From Patescibacteria group bacterium (GTDB taxonomy: Bacteria > Patescibacteriota > Minisyncoccia > JAHIHE01 > JAGLIN01): a DNA stretch of 49,631 nt. The position numbers and the translations under genes are program-made. The notes under the pieces were generated by a model that worked only from the letters and a program-made list of their open reading frames with translations, ran no database searches and had not been told where the DNA came from. The stretch covers positions 1-49,631 of the forward strand of contig JAHYJV010000007.1 in the NCBI GenBank assembly GCA_019428855.1, in the 5' to 3' direction. Below, in pieces: positions 1-8,166 of the stretch (the stretch's first letter is position 1; every line of letters starts with the position of its first letter).

Positions 1-377
1 TAAACTATGTCTTTTGCCCTGACAATTGCTGCACTAAGATTAGCAAGTCAGAACAAACTTATTTTCTTTTTTAAATTATAGCATTTTTTTTAAATTATCA
101 CAAATAAGTGAGGGATAAGAAAAAAAAAGTAGTAGCACTACTTCAGGGCCTCGAAAAAATGAAGATGGTTGCACTTGTATTTATACTTTGTTCTGCAGTC
201 GAAATGACAACTAAAAATTACTTTTTTTAAATAAAACTAGATAAATCAAGTCATATTAGCCCTTGATTTACTTCTATACTTAACTACCACACATTTTGAC
301 AAAGAGCCTCTTTAATTTGTCAAAGATACTAAAAAGTATTATAATAAATCTATAAATCAAAAATTTATTCAAAAAAA
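1..377. other. Intergenic region left of the phosphatase-like gene
   Basis: No gene is supported here. A TAA at 1-3 could be the stop of a plus-strand gene entering from the left, but nothing can be said about it. A hairpin at 122-143 (arms AAGTAGT/ACTACTT) has a U-run only when read on the minus strand, so it would terminate a minus-strand transcript, yet no minus-strand gene lies to its right. The promoter of the next gene is at 317-345. Confidence 0.5.
317..345 (+). promoter_or_regulatory. Sigma70-type promoter of the 793-aa gene
   Basis: TTGTCA at 317-322 and TATAAT at 340-345 are separated by exactly 17 bases. The start codon follows 32 bases downstream. No clear Shine-Dalgarno sequence is visible in the A-rich leader. 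Confidence 0.7.
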
Positions 378-2759
378 ATGTTAGACTCAAATAAAAAAAT
401 CAAAGTTACTCTTCGCGAAGTTATTGTTTCCTCAGAAGAAGGGAAATCTTTCTGTGATACATTCATTTATATCCCAGAAAATGTTGATGAGCAGAAACTT
501 GGTAATCTCTACATAATCGGAGAAATTGTGAATTTTTCTAACAGTTCATCCTATCTGGTAAACACCTTGGCATCCAAAATTAAAACTGAGTTTTATTCCA
601 ATCCCAAGAGATCTACCATGGAAAGCTTGGAATCCGGACTCCACAAAGCGAATACTGCCCTTTCTGATTTAGCAGAGCAAGATAGCACAGATTGGATTGG
701 AAATTTAAATATGACCTGCAGTACCTATAAAAATGGAGAACTTTATATTTCTCAAGCTGGAAAAATAAGAACGATACTTATTAGAGACAATAAACTTTCT
801 GACATTGGGAAAAACATTGCCAGTCAAAGTGATTCTCATCCATTTAAAACATTTGCGAATATTGCCAGTGGTGAGCTTGAAGTGGGAGACTTAGTTTTGT
901 TTGCTACTCCTGGTCTTTTCAAGGTTTTTTCTGAAGAAGAATTGATAGGAATCGTGTCATCACAAAATATCGATGATTTTGCTCAAACAATAAGTGATAC
1001 GGCTGATCAAAACACTGCTATAAAAACCATGGGTGTCCTGATTATGAAAATTGAAGATGATGCACCTGAAACACTTCCACATACACATATTGAAATTGAA
1101 ACTTATAATAATTTTTTAAAAAAGCAAAGGGAAACTGTCGCCTTTATTCCAGAAGAGGATGAAGTAATTGAAATTGAAGAAAAAACAAAAGCAAAAGAAG
1201 AAATCACACCACCAGTAAACGAAACTTACGAAAATAATGTTTCTGAAAATATAGAAGAAAAATTAAGTCTGGAAGACATCATTTTTAAATATGAAAATTC
1301 AGAAAAAGATAGTGCACCTGAAAACAACGAAAATATTGAAGAAGCTGACATTAAATCAGATTTACGAATGAAAAGAAGCTCTGCAGAAGAGCAAGCTTCT
1401 GATGATTTTCTTTCATCTTTAGATGAAGATGAAAAGAGTAAGCTACTAATTCAATTTATCAAGAAATTGGGTAGCAGTCTTAATAAATTATTTTTCTCAA
1501 TTATATCCCCTTTATCATTACTTTTTCAAAAATTAGTCAATTTTAAAAACAAAGAAAAAACTGATGAAGAGCTCTATCAAAAAATAAATTTAGCATCGGG
1601 AAGAAAAAAGATGATAATTACTTCTTTTTTGCTTGTTGCTTTTCTTTTGGCTGGTGGTTTAATATTCAAAAGCTATAAACGCATTGAAGATGAGAGGATG
1701 ACGACATACTCCAACATAATTTTGCAAGCAAAGGAAAAAATTAATCAAGCAGAAATTGATTTAATTACGGATAAAGATGAAGCAAGAAAAACATTATTAG
1801 AAGCAATAATCTTAATAAATCAAAGAGATTTGTCTTTAAACGAAAATAACAAATACACAGAACTAAACAATGAATCTATCACCCTCTTGAGCGATATCCG
1901 ACAGAAATTAGATCTTATTGACCTAGTAATAAGAATTGATAATCCCAAGTTGGCCATTGACTTTGGTGTTGTCGAACATATTAATAATCCAAACCGATTG
2001 TTTAGATATAATGATGAATATTATGTTTTCGATTTGAATAATAAAGTTATCAGCGATTTAGATTTCTCAAAAAAAAGTAGCGGCGATTTGAAAATTAATG
2101 CCTCAAACGAGGCTGAACTCAGTGCTATTTCAACACTAATCAGTAAGACTGGTGAGATTGTATTTTTGTCTGAAAACGACAACTCTGTCATATATAATAT
2201 CAAAAATAAAAGATTTTCAGACACAACTATGAAATTATCTGGCTTTGAAAAAGAAATCAAAGACATAGCGTCGTATAGTAACTTTGTCTATACTTTGAAT
2301 CCAGCGGCAAAACAAATTTACAAATTTACAAAAACGCAAAGTGGTTTTAATGAAGCGACCAAATGGCTTGATGAAAATAATGCACTTGCTTATACGAATG
2401 AAAAAGATAATGATAACGCAATTTCCATGGCTATTGATGGTTCAATTTATATCTTAAAAGCTAACGGAACTATTGATAAATACAGAACTGGGAGCAAGCA
2501 ACAATTCAAAAATGAAATTCCGAGTGAACCAATTTCTAATATTTCAACAATATATACAAAGCCTGATATGAAGTATTTATACATCACAGATATACAAAAC
2601 AAGAGAATCGTGCTATTTGATAAAAGCGACGGAAAATTAGTGAAACAATTTATCAGCGATAGTTTTAATAATCTACAAAACATCGAAGTCAATCAAGAAG
2701 AAGAAACTATTTATGTCTTAAATGCAAACAGTATTTTTGAAATTGAGATTGAAGATTAA
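378..2759 (+). CDS. PP2C-like domain / transmembrane / beta-propeller protein
   Basis: A 793-aa protein with three parts. Residues 1-240 resemble a PPM/PP2C phosphatase fold (segments such as GNLYIIGEIVN, SLESGLHKANTAL and LEVGDLVLFATPGLFK). The acidic metal-binding aspartates of active enzymes are not obvious, so it may be a pseudophosphatase. Residues 250-350 are acidic and probably disordered. One membrane helix lies near 412-434, followed by a helical, probably coiled-coil stretch to about 500. Residues 510-793 show repeated beta-strand units (for example YLYITDIQNKRIVLFDKSDG) like an NHL/SMP-30-type propeller, which would lie outside the cell. The gene stands alone with its own promoter. 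The architecture suggests linking an external ligand to an internal phosphatase-like domain, but this is inference. Confidence 0.7.
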   Translation: MLDSNKKIKVTLREVIVSSEEGKSFCDTFIYIPENVDEQKLGNLYIIGEIVNFSNSSSYLVNTLASKIKTEFYSNPKRSTMESLESGLHKANTALSDLAEQDSTDWIGNLNMTCSTYKNGELYISQAGKIRTILIRDNKLSDIGKNIASQSDSHPFKTFANIASGELEVGDLVLFATPGLFKVFSEEELIGIVSSQNIDDFAQTISDTADQNTAIKTMGVLIMKIEDDAPETLPHTHIEIETYNNFLKKQRETVAFIPEEDEVIEIEEKTKAKEEITPPVNETYENNVSENIEEKLSLEDIIFKYENSEKDSAPENNENIEEADIKSDLRMKRSSAEEQASDDFLSSLDEDEKSKLLIQFIKKLGSSLNKLFFSIISPLSLLFQKLVNFKNKEKTDEELYQKINLASGRKKMIITSFLLVAFLLAGGLIFKSYKRIEDERMTTYSNIILQAKEKINQAEIDLITDKDEARKTLLEAIILINQRDLSLNENNKYTELNNESITLLSDIRQKLDLIDLVIRIDNPKLAIDFGVVEHINNPNRLFRYNDEYYVFDLNNKVISDLDFSKKSSGDLKINASNEAELSAISTLISKTGEIVFLSENDNSVIYNIKNKRFSDTTMKLSGFEKEIKDIASYSNFVYTLNPAAKQIYKFTKTQSGFNEATKWLDENNALAYTNEKDNDNAISMAIDGSIYILKANGTIDKYRTGSKQQFKNEIPSEPISNISTIYTKPDMKYLYITDIQNKRIVLFDKSDGKLVKQFISDSFNNLQNIEVNQEEETIYVLNANSIFEIEIED

Positions 2760-2954
2760 TTTTCTGATAGCAAAGATAATTGAAGTAATTTATTGGAATA
2801 TATTAAATTAGTTTTGAGGGAAAGTGAAAAGTAGAAAAATATTTTTGGTTAGCCTGGTAATAATAATTTGAATTGGCATTTCCTGTTTTAATTTTAGAAC
2901 TCTGACTTTTTCGTCTTCTTTGCACAGCTTCACAAAATTAGTTATACATTTTAT

Positions 2955-2993
2955 TTTTAAAAAAACAGGAGTTAAGAAACTCCTGTTTTTTAT
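2955..2993. terminator. Bidirectional rho-independent terminator (rplJL)
   Basis: The perfect arms ACAGGAGTT/AACTCCTGT have T-runs on both sides, so the hairpin can end the rplJ-rplL transcript on the minus strand and the 793-aa gene on the plus strand. Confidence 0.85.
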
Positions 2994-3013
2994 ATGTCCA
3001 ATTGAATGTAAAA

Positions 3014-3454
3014 TTATTTCAAATTCACAGTTGCACCGGCATCTTCTAGTTGCTTCTTCAAAGCTTCTGCCTCTGCCTTGGGTGCTTTTTCTTTGATAAT
3101 TGCAGGAGCTGAATCAACGATATCTTTTGCCTCTTTTAATCCTTTTCCTGAAACTTCTCTCACGATTTTAATAACAGCAATCTTAGCATCTCCACCCGCT
3201 ACAAGCTCTACATCAAACTCTGATTTTTCTTCTGCTTCCTCACTAGCTACTGCTCCAGCTTGTGGCATAGCCATCATCGCTGCAGGCGCTGAAGCTGAAA
3301 CACCAAATTTTTCTTCTAAAACTTTCACAAGTTCTGAAAGATCAAGAACACTAAGTTCTTCAATTTTCTTTACTAAATCCTGAAATTTTGCAGGAACTTC
3401 TACTTCTTTTTTTTCTTCTGTTGCCTCTGTTGAGACTGTTTTATCTTCTGACAT
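3014..3454 (-). CDS. rplL: 50S ribosomal protein L7/L12
   Basis: A 146-aa L7/L12 stalk protein, which binds translation factors on the 50S subunit as dimers attached to L10. The N-terminal dimerisation region is about residues 20-55 ([20 protein letters not shown]). An Ala/Met-rich hinge follows near 57-75. The C-terminal factor-binding domain carries the hallmark segments [17 protein letters not shown] and [10 protein letters not shown]. It is about 25 residues longer than typical bacterial L7/L12 because of an acidic N-terminal extension ([20 protein letters not shown]). It sits 43 bases after rplJ in a two-gene operon under the L10 leader and ends at a strong terminator. Confidence 0.96.
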   Translation of the reverse strand: MSEDKTVSTEATEEKKEVEVPAKFQDLVKKIEELSVLDLSELVKVLEEKFGVSASAPAAMMAMPQAGAVASEEAEEKSEFDVELVAGGDAKIAVIKIVREVSGKGLKEAKDIVDSAPAIIKEKAPKAEAEALKKQLEDAGATVNLK

Positions 3455-3497
3455 AATTTTTTCCTTTCTTAAGAATTATTATTAAATTAATTGATTA

Positions 3498-4025
3498 TTA
3501 TTTTTCGCTAATTGCTTTTAGAGCCGTAACTAAACCTCTCATATTTCCACTCAAAACATTTACAAAGCCAGCTGCAGGTGCATTAATTGTTCCAATTAAT
3601 TGAGCTCTCATTTGATCTTTTCCTGGCAATAATGCAAGAGCCTTGATTTGAGATTCATCTAAATATTTATTTGATATATAGCCGCCAAGCAAATTTACCT
3701 TTTTATTTGTTTTGGCATAATCATTAGTTAATCTTGCGGGTGCAACTTCATCATCATAACCAATCACAGCTCCTACTGGTCCTTCCAATATTAAATCTTC
3801 TGCTCCTTCAATGTTAACCTCCTGAAGACTTTTTCTAATTAATGTTTTTCTAGCTACTTTATAATCGACATTTTCGCTTCTGAGTTTCGTTCTTAATTCC
3901 GCATCTTCAAAAACAGTTAAGCCCTTGAATCCAACGAAAACAATAGATTTTGCTTTAAAAAATTTCTCAGAAAGATTTTTAACTATATCTTCTTTCTTTT
4001 GCTTTGTTATAGTCATAAAATACAT
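3498..4025 (-). CDS. rplJ: 50S ribosomal protein L10
   Basis: A 175-aa L10 protein, the base of the ribosomal stalk that holds L7/L12 dimers. Family features are IVFVGFKGLTV near the N-terminus, the LRSENVDYKVARKTLIRKSL region that contacts 23S rRNA, GPVGAVIGYDD, and the C-terminal helix that carries L7/L12. The start at 4025 reads MYFMTITKQKK; the internal Met at MTITKQ (4016) is an equally good start and better matches the family. The gene is preceded by an L10-type autoregulatory leader, so excess L10(L12) complex is expected to repress it. Confidence 0.95.
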   Translation of the reverse strand: MYFMTITKQKKEDIVKNLSEKFFKAKSIVFVGFKGLTVFEDAELRTKLRSENVDYKVARKTLIRKSLQEVNIEGAEDLILEGPVGAVIGYDDEVAPARLTNDYAKTNKKVNLLGGYISNKYLDESQIKALALLPGKDQMRAQLIGTINAPAAGFVNVLSGNMRGLVTALKAISEK

Positions 4026-4042
4026 CTTAAATAATAAAAAAA

Positions 4043-4131
4043 CTGCAATCGCACAGACAACAGTAAAACAATGACAGATATTGTTTTATCCTCGGCAGGA
4101 CTTATGATTGCCTACTGTCTATGGACTAATA
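4043..4131 (-). promoter_or_regulatory. L10 ribosomal-protein leader (autoregulatory RNA)
   Basis: The 5' UTR of rplJ on the minus strand contains AGACAGTAGG followed by GTCCTGCCGAGG, the hallmark segments of the Rfam-type L10 leader that mimics the L10 site in 23S rRNA. GCAATC near the 5' end can pair with GATTGC near the 3' end. That closing helix is directly followed by a run of seven U residues, so it could also act as an attenuator. It lies between the promoter at 4137-4164 and the rplJ start. Confidence 0.85.
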
Positions 4132-4136
4132 TAACT

Positions 4137-4164
4137 ATTATACATAACTTAATTTATATGTCAA
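4137..4164 (-). promoter_or_regulatory. rplJL promoter
   Basis: On the minus strand TTGACA (4159-4164) and TATAAT (4137-4142) are both perfect consensus with a 16-base spacer. Transcription would start near 4130, exactly at the beginning of the L10 leader. Confidence 0.8.
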
Positions 4165-4289
4165 CAATATTAAAAAAATGATGATTTTTTTGTTTTGGAA
4201 TTACTACCAAAAACATAAATATCATTTCCCGACAGAAGAAAAATGTATGTCACTGACATGAGATAGTTAAATATTTTGAAATTGGCATT

Positions 4290-4461
4290 CCGCGTGACGA
4301 GAGGAGTCAAGGGATCCCTCTTTATCTCACAAAAATTTATCAAACATTAATTCTCAGTCAAGAGAAATTAAATTTCTGGGAGTGTCAAATGTCGCGAGAA
4401 CGAAATTTGACCGCATTTTCACAACACAAATCCTTCCAGTAGAACTCCACTTCGTTTCCCT
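4290..4461. repeat. Dispersed repeat, copy 1
   Basis: This stretch shares an ordered series of blocks with 48603-48781: GGGATCCCT, ATTAAATTTCTGG, TTTCAAATGT, a GCGAG block, TTTGACCG and CCACTTCGTTTC. The copies are diverged, with no coding potential I can defend. It lies in the 600-base gap between rplJ and the DJ-1-like gene. Confidence 0.6.
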
Positions 4462-4522
4462 GCGGTCGGAATAACAATGATTCATTCCTGTTCCGTTTTG
4501 TTTCGACTAAATAATATTTTAC

Positions 4523-4556
4523 AAAAAACACTTTTATAATTTATCAAAAAGTGTTT
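4523..4556. terminator. Terminator after the DJ-1-like gene
   Basis: The arms AAAAACACTTT/AAAGTGTTTTT surround a short AT-rich loop, giving T-runs in both directions. It lies 77 bases beyond the stop of the minus-strand DJ-1/PfpI gene. Confidence 0.65.
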
Positions 4557-4632
4557 TTGAAATTGAATCTTCAAAGGATTGTCTTTTTTAGAGAATATTG
4601 AAATTTGTCCCGATATATTCATCAACCTCTTA

Positions 4633-5187
4633 TTACTTAACCACGCTTGTCATCGCCTCTATAATTGCATTTGCGAATTCTGCTGCCACAGATGGGCCAT
4701 CCGCTGTAACAATTTTTCCATCTGTCACGATTCTTTCTGCGGAAATATTACAACCAGCTTCTTTAAGTTCTTTTTTACCAATTTTATCAGAAATACTTGA
4801 CCAGACTGTTGCATTTTTTCCTTTTAGAACTCCTGCTTTTGCTAAAATTATTGGTGCAATACATATTGCTGCCACAACCTTGTTTGTGTTAAACGCTGTT
4901 TGAATAACTCGATGAGCTTGATTATTATCAAAATATTCACTAGCACCACTGCCACCAATAAAAACTACTGCATCAAATTTATTAACCTCTATTTCACTTA
5001 ATGTCATTTTCGAGCGTGCCTCGCCTCCTTCAACACCCACAATCTCACCTTTTACAGAACTGGCCGTGCTAATATTGGCTCCCTCATTTTGCAAAATTTC
5101 ATATGGTATAAAATATTCTTCATCTCGAAAATTCTTACTCGCAATGATAAATAATATTTTTTTGTTAATAAGTTTTTTTTCTTTCAT
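4633..5187 (-). CDS. DJ-1/PfpI family protein
   Basis: A 184-aa single-domain protein of the class I glutamine amidotransferase-like superfamily. FRDEEYFIPYEILQNEGA is the conserved N-terminal acidic motif, FDAVVFIGGSGASEY the central glycine-rich turn, and AAICIAPIILAKAGVL the nucleophile elbow with Cys109. The residue after the cysteine is Ile, not the His of PfpI-type proteases (CHGP). Glyoxalase/deglycase or chaperone-like activity is therefore more plausible than proteolysis. GKIVTADGPSVAAEFANAIIEAM is the usual C-terminal block. It is a single gene with its own terminator. Confidence 0.9.
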   Translation of the reverse strand: MKEKKLINKKILFIIASKNFRDEEYFIPYEILQNEGANISTASSVKGEIVGVEGGEARSKMTLSEIEVNKFDAVVFIGGSGASEYFDNNQAHRVIQTAFNTNKVVAAICIAPIILAKAGVLKGKNATVWSSISDKIGKKELKEAGCNISAERIVTDGKIVTADGPSVAAEFANAIIEAMTSVVK

Positions 5188-5308
5188 AGCTTAGGTTTAG
5201 ACAAATTAAAAAATATGAGAGCCTTACTTAAAAATATTTTAGCAAAATAACTTGAATATAAACGAAAAAACCAAATAATAATTAGTAAAAATCAGCAGAC
5301 CCCATCAA

Positions 5309-6352
5309 TTAATCTAGATATTTATTTTTGTTCCTTAGATGTTCTTCGTATGTTTTGGAAAAGATTGCCCGACCATTTTCTCTTTCCGTCAGAAAATAAT
5401 AATAGTCTGTATCTTCAGGATATATTACCGCTTTGATTGCCTCAAGACCAGGATTGGCAATTGGACCAGGAACTAGGCCCTTGTACTTATAGGTATTGTA
5501 TGGCGAGTCAATTTTTAAGTCCTCGTATGTTGCTTGAGCTCTATGCGAACCTATAATAAAATTTACAGTTGCATCAGATTCAAGAGCTTTATCGATATCC
5601 AGCCTATTTTGAAAAACACTAGCAACTTTGCTCATATCCTCGATATTACCAGCTTCTTTTTCAACAATACTTGCCAAAGTTATAGCTTCAAAAATTGTTT
5701 TATGATTTTTTTCAATCTCCGCTCTTAAACCGCTTGTTAATTTTATATCAAAGTTAACAAGCATCTTTAATGCTATAGCTGCTACGGAAGAATCTTTATA
5801 ATATAGATAGGTGTCAGGAAAATAAAAACCTTGCAGACCCGCCTCTTGTGGCTTATCCTTCAAAAATTCAAATCTTGAAACCAAAGATGAGCTGATATTA
5901 TTATCAAATTCAATAAATTGACCTTCATTTATTAATCCTTCTTGAGCCAGTCTTTGATCGATTTCTTTAACTGAATAACCTTCGGGGATGGTTATCGAAA
6001 TTTCATTGCCAACTATTTTTCCTCCGACAAACAAATCAACCATATCTTCTATCTTCATAGAAGGAGATAATTCATATTTCCCCGCTTGAAGTTTGCTTGC
6101 CATTTTTTTTTGCCAAACATAAATTTCAAAATAATCTGCACCTGATATTAAATTTTCACTTTCTAAATTGGCTGCAATTTGTTTCACTCCTTCACCGCTT
6201 TCGATTACAAATTCCTTCCTGTTATTATCCATGACATTCCAAGGTTTAATTATTTTATTTTGAATTGAGAGATAGGAAACAAAGCCAATGAACAAGAGGA
6301 TGAGAATTAAGCCAATGAACGATAAGACAATTTTCTTTTTATTAATCTTCAT
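5309..6352 (-). CDS. mltG: Endolytic murein transglycosylase MltG
   Basis: A 347-aa inner-membrane enzyme that cuts nascent peptidoglycan strands inside the glycan chain and so sets chain length. One N-terminal membrane helix spans residues 8-29. A LysM-like subdomain follows (SGEGVKQIAANLESENLI, ISITIPEGYSVKEIDQRLA). The YceG catalytic domain contains LASIVEKEAG with the expected catalytic Glu231, ALESDATVNFIIG, and the PYNTYKYKGLVPGPIANPG block. The length matches the family. It is followed closely by pcm and uppS on the same strand, a run of envelope and maintenance genes. Confidence 0.95.
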   Translation of the reverse strand: MKINKKKIVLSFIGLILILLFIGFVSYLSIQNKIIKPWNVMDNNRKEFVIESGEGVKQIAANLESENLISGADYFEIYVWQKKMASKLQAGKYELSPSMKIEDMVDLFVGGKIVGNEISITIPEGYSVKEIDQRLAQEGLINEGQFIEFDNNISSSLVSRFEFLKDKPQEAGLQGFYFPDTYLYYKDSSVAAIALKMLVNFDIKLTSGLRAEIEKNHKTIFEAITLASIVEKEAGNIEDMSKVASVFQNRLDIDKALESDATVNFIIGSHRAQATYEDLKIDSPYNTYKYKGLVPGPIANPGLEAIKAVIYPEDTDYYYFLTERENGRAIFSKTYEEHLRNKNKYLD

Positions 6353-6377
6353 GAATATAAATAAATTTTTTAGTTAA

Positions 6378-6992
6378 TTAACCATTTTCTATCAGAGGAA
6401 CGAAAGCGAATCCTGGAAATTCCCTTCTTATAAACTTATCCTTTCCCTTTTTTTCAATAAGCCAGATGCTATTGTCTACAGGAATCACCAATCTACCTCC
6501 CTTTGCCAGTTGCTGTTCTAATTTTGTTGGTACTTCCCTGAAAGCTGCCGCAGCTACAATGATTTTATCATAAGGAGCTTCTTTTTCATAGCCCCTCGAT
6601 CCATTTCCCAGAATTAACTTTATATTTTGATAAATATATTTTTCACAATTTTGTTGTCCAAATTTATATATTTCAGGGATTCTTTCAATTGCAAAAACTT
6701 GACCCCTTCCCCCTACTATTTTTGCCAACAAACAACTTTGCCAGCCCGATCCAAAACCAATATCTAATATTTTTTCACCTTCTTGGGGCTGTAGTAACTC
6801 TATCATAAAAGCCACGACAAGCGGCTGAGAAATTGTTTGACCAAAACCAATTGGCAATGGTCTGTCAAAATAGGCTTTTCGTCTTGCTTCTTGTAAAACA
6901 AAATCTATTCGATCAACCTCATAAAAGGCATCTATTATTTTAGGCGTCTTTAAGATACCCGTTCTTATTAAATTTTCGACGAGCTGCTTCAT
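6378..6992 (-). CDS. pcm: Protein-L-isoaspartate O-methyltransferase
   Basis: A class I SAM-dependent methyltransferase that repairs isoaspartyl residues in aged proteins. Family blocks are the N-terminal MKQLVENLIRTGILKTPKI, the active-site loop PLPIGFGQTISQPLVVAFM, SAM motif I ILDIGFGSGWQS, and the post-I acidic residue in VFAIERIPEI. I start at the ATG at 6992 (204 aa); an in-frame TTG at 7019 would add nine residues. Neither has a convincing ribosome-binding site. It lies between mltG and uppS. Its product SAH could feed the SAH/MTA deaminase encoded at 8167-9492. Confidence 0.93.
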   Translation of the reverse strand: MKQLVENLIRTGILKTPKIIDAFYEVDRIDFVLQEARRKAYFDRPLPIGFGQTISQPLVVAFMIELLQPQEGEKILDIGFGSGWQSCLLAKIVGGRGQVFAIERIPEIYKFGQQNCEKYIYQNIKLILGNGSRGYEKEAPYDKIIVAAAAFREVPTKLEQQLAKGGRLVIPVDNSIWLIEKKGKDKFIRREFPGFAFVPLIENG

Positions 6993-7031
6993 TACTATTG
7001 TTGAAGAATTAATTAGCAAAAACCATGCTGA

Positions 7032-7754
7032 TTATTTGCCATATCTGCGACACCTTTTTGAATAGTCTTCAATCGCACTTCTCAGATCCTTGTCATTAAA
7101 ATCCGGCCAATATTTTTTTGAAAAATATAGCTGTGAATTTGCAGTTTCCCACATCATAAAACCATCAGACAAATGCGGCTCCCCTCCTGATCTCACCATT
7201 AAATCAACAGCTGGCAAATCCTTGGTCAAAAGACAATTCTTTAAAAGATTTTCATCTATAATCAAGGATTTATCATTTCTGGCCTTTTGGGCAATACATT
7301 TGATTGTATCTAGAATTTCACTTTTGCCACTATATGCTATAAAAAAATTGAAAAAAAAATTATTATATTCCTTTGTGCAATCAATAGCTTTTTCCATTGG
7401 CAGATAAACCTCTTCTGGAAACTGATTTCTCCAATCACCGATTATATTTATTTTGATTTCATTTTTGTGTATCTTTTCATCTTTAACTAATTGAGAAAAC
7501 TTGTCTTTAAATATATTTAATAAAAATTTTACTTCAATTTTTGGCCGCTTTTCTAAATTATCTTTTGAAGAGCCCCAAAAAGATAGATGTGGAATATTTA
7601 ATTCAATGATGACATCTAGTAATTGGTCGAACTTCTTTTTTTCCGCCCCTTTTTGATGACCCAGCCAAGCATCTAATTTATGTTCTTTTGCCCATCTGCG
7701 ATTCCCATCAGGAATAATCGCAATATGTTTTGGTAATTTATGATTTTCTGACAT
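7032..7754 (-). CDS. uppS: Isoprenyl (undecaprenyl) diphosphate synthase
   Basis: A 240-aa cis-prenyltransferase that builds the undecaprenyl carrier for cell-wall synthesis. IAIIPDGNRRWAK supplies the catalytic Asp16 and the phosphate-binding loop. LMVRSGGEPHLSDGFMMWETANSQLYF is the C-terminal substrate-binding block. The usual FSTENWKRP segment reads FWGSSKDNLEKRP, with Leu in place of Trp. The family's ALNYGGR segment reads FIAYSGKSEI. These changes suggest a diverged paralogue or lineage variant, perhaps with a different chain length, but the catalytic residues are present. Confidence 0.93.
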   Translation of the reverse strand: MSENHKLPKHIAIIPDGNRRWAKEHKLDAWLGHQKGAEKKKFDQLLDVIIELNIPHLSFWGSSKDNLEKRPKIEVKFLLNIFKDKFSQLVKDEKIHKNEIKINIIGDWRNQFPEEVYLPMEKAIDCTKEYNNFFFNFFIAYSGKSEILDTIKCIAQKARNDKSLIIDENLLKNCLLTKDLPAVDLMVRSGGEPHLSDGFMMWETANSQLYFSKKYWPDFNDKDLRSAIEDYSKRCRRYGK

Positions 7755-7993
7755 TATTTGTTAGTTCAAATTAATCAATTATTTTTAAATTATACAATAT
7801 TTTTTCATATTCTACAAGACGAATAAGCACCCTATTAAAAACAACCAGAAGATGCTTAACTATAGTAGATATACCTTATAAACACTAAAATTATTACATT
7901 TCATCCGTCACAATATTTTCTATATACAGTATACTACAAATAATAAAAAAATAAAACTGTATTAACTTAATATTACAGTTATATTTTGGATTG

Positions 7994-8075
7994 TGGGTAG
8001 GGAGGGAATCGAACCCCCGAAGGCAGAGCCAACTGGTTTACAGCCAGTCCCATTTGACCGCTTTGGTACCTACCC
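7994..8075 (-). tRNA. tRNA-Tyr (anticodon GUA)
   Basis: Minus-strand cloverleaf with acceptor stem GGGTAGG/CCTACCC. The anticodon loop CTGTAAA gives GUA. There is a long class II variable arm, as expected for bacterial tRNA-Tyr, and a T-arm with GGTTCGATTCC. The discriminator is A and CCA is not encoded. Confidence 0.95.
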
Positions 8076-8166
8076 AATTAAATAATATCTCAAATTATTT
8101 TCACTTAGACATCCTACTACAAATTATACCTTTTGTAAAGAACCGGAAATCATTTATCTTCAAAAA

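Noticed and set aside
3078-3383. Long reading frames antisense to rplL and to other highly biased genes
   Set aside because: They lie opposite strongly supported genes, have no family features, and arise from codon bias.
4633-5187. PfpI-type intracellular protease
   Set aside because: The residue after the nucleophile Cys109 is Ile rather than the His required by the PfpI triad.
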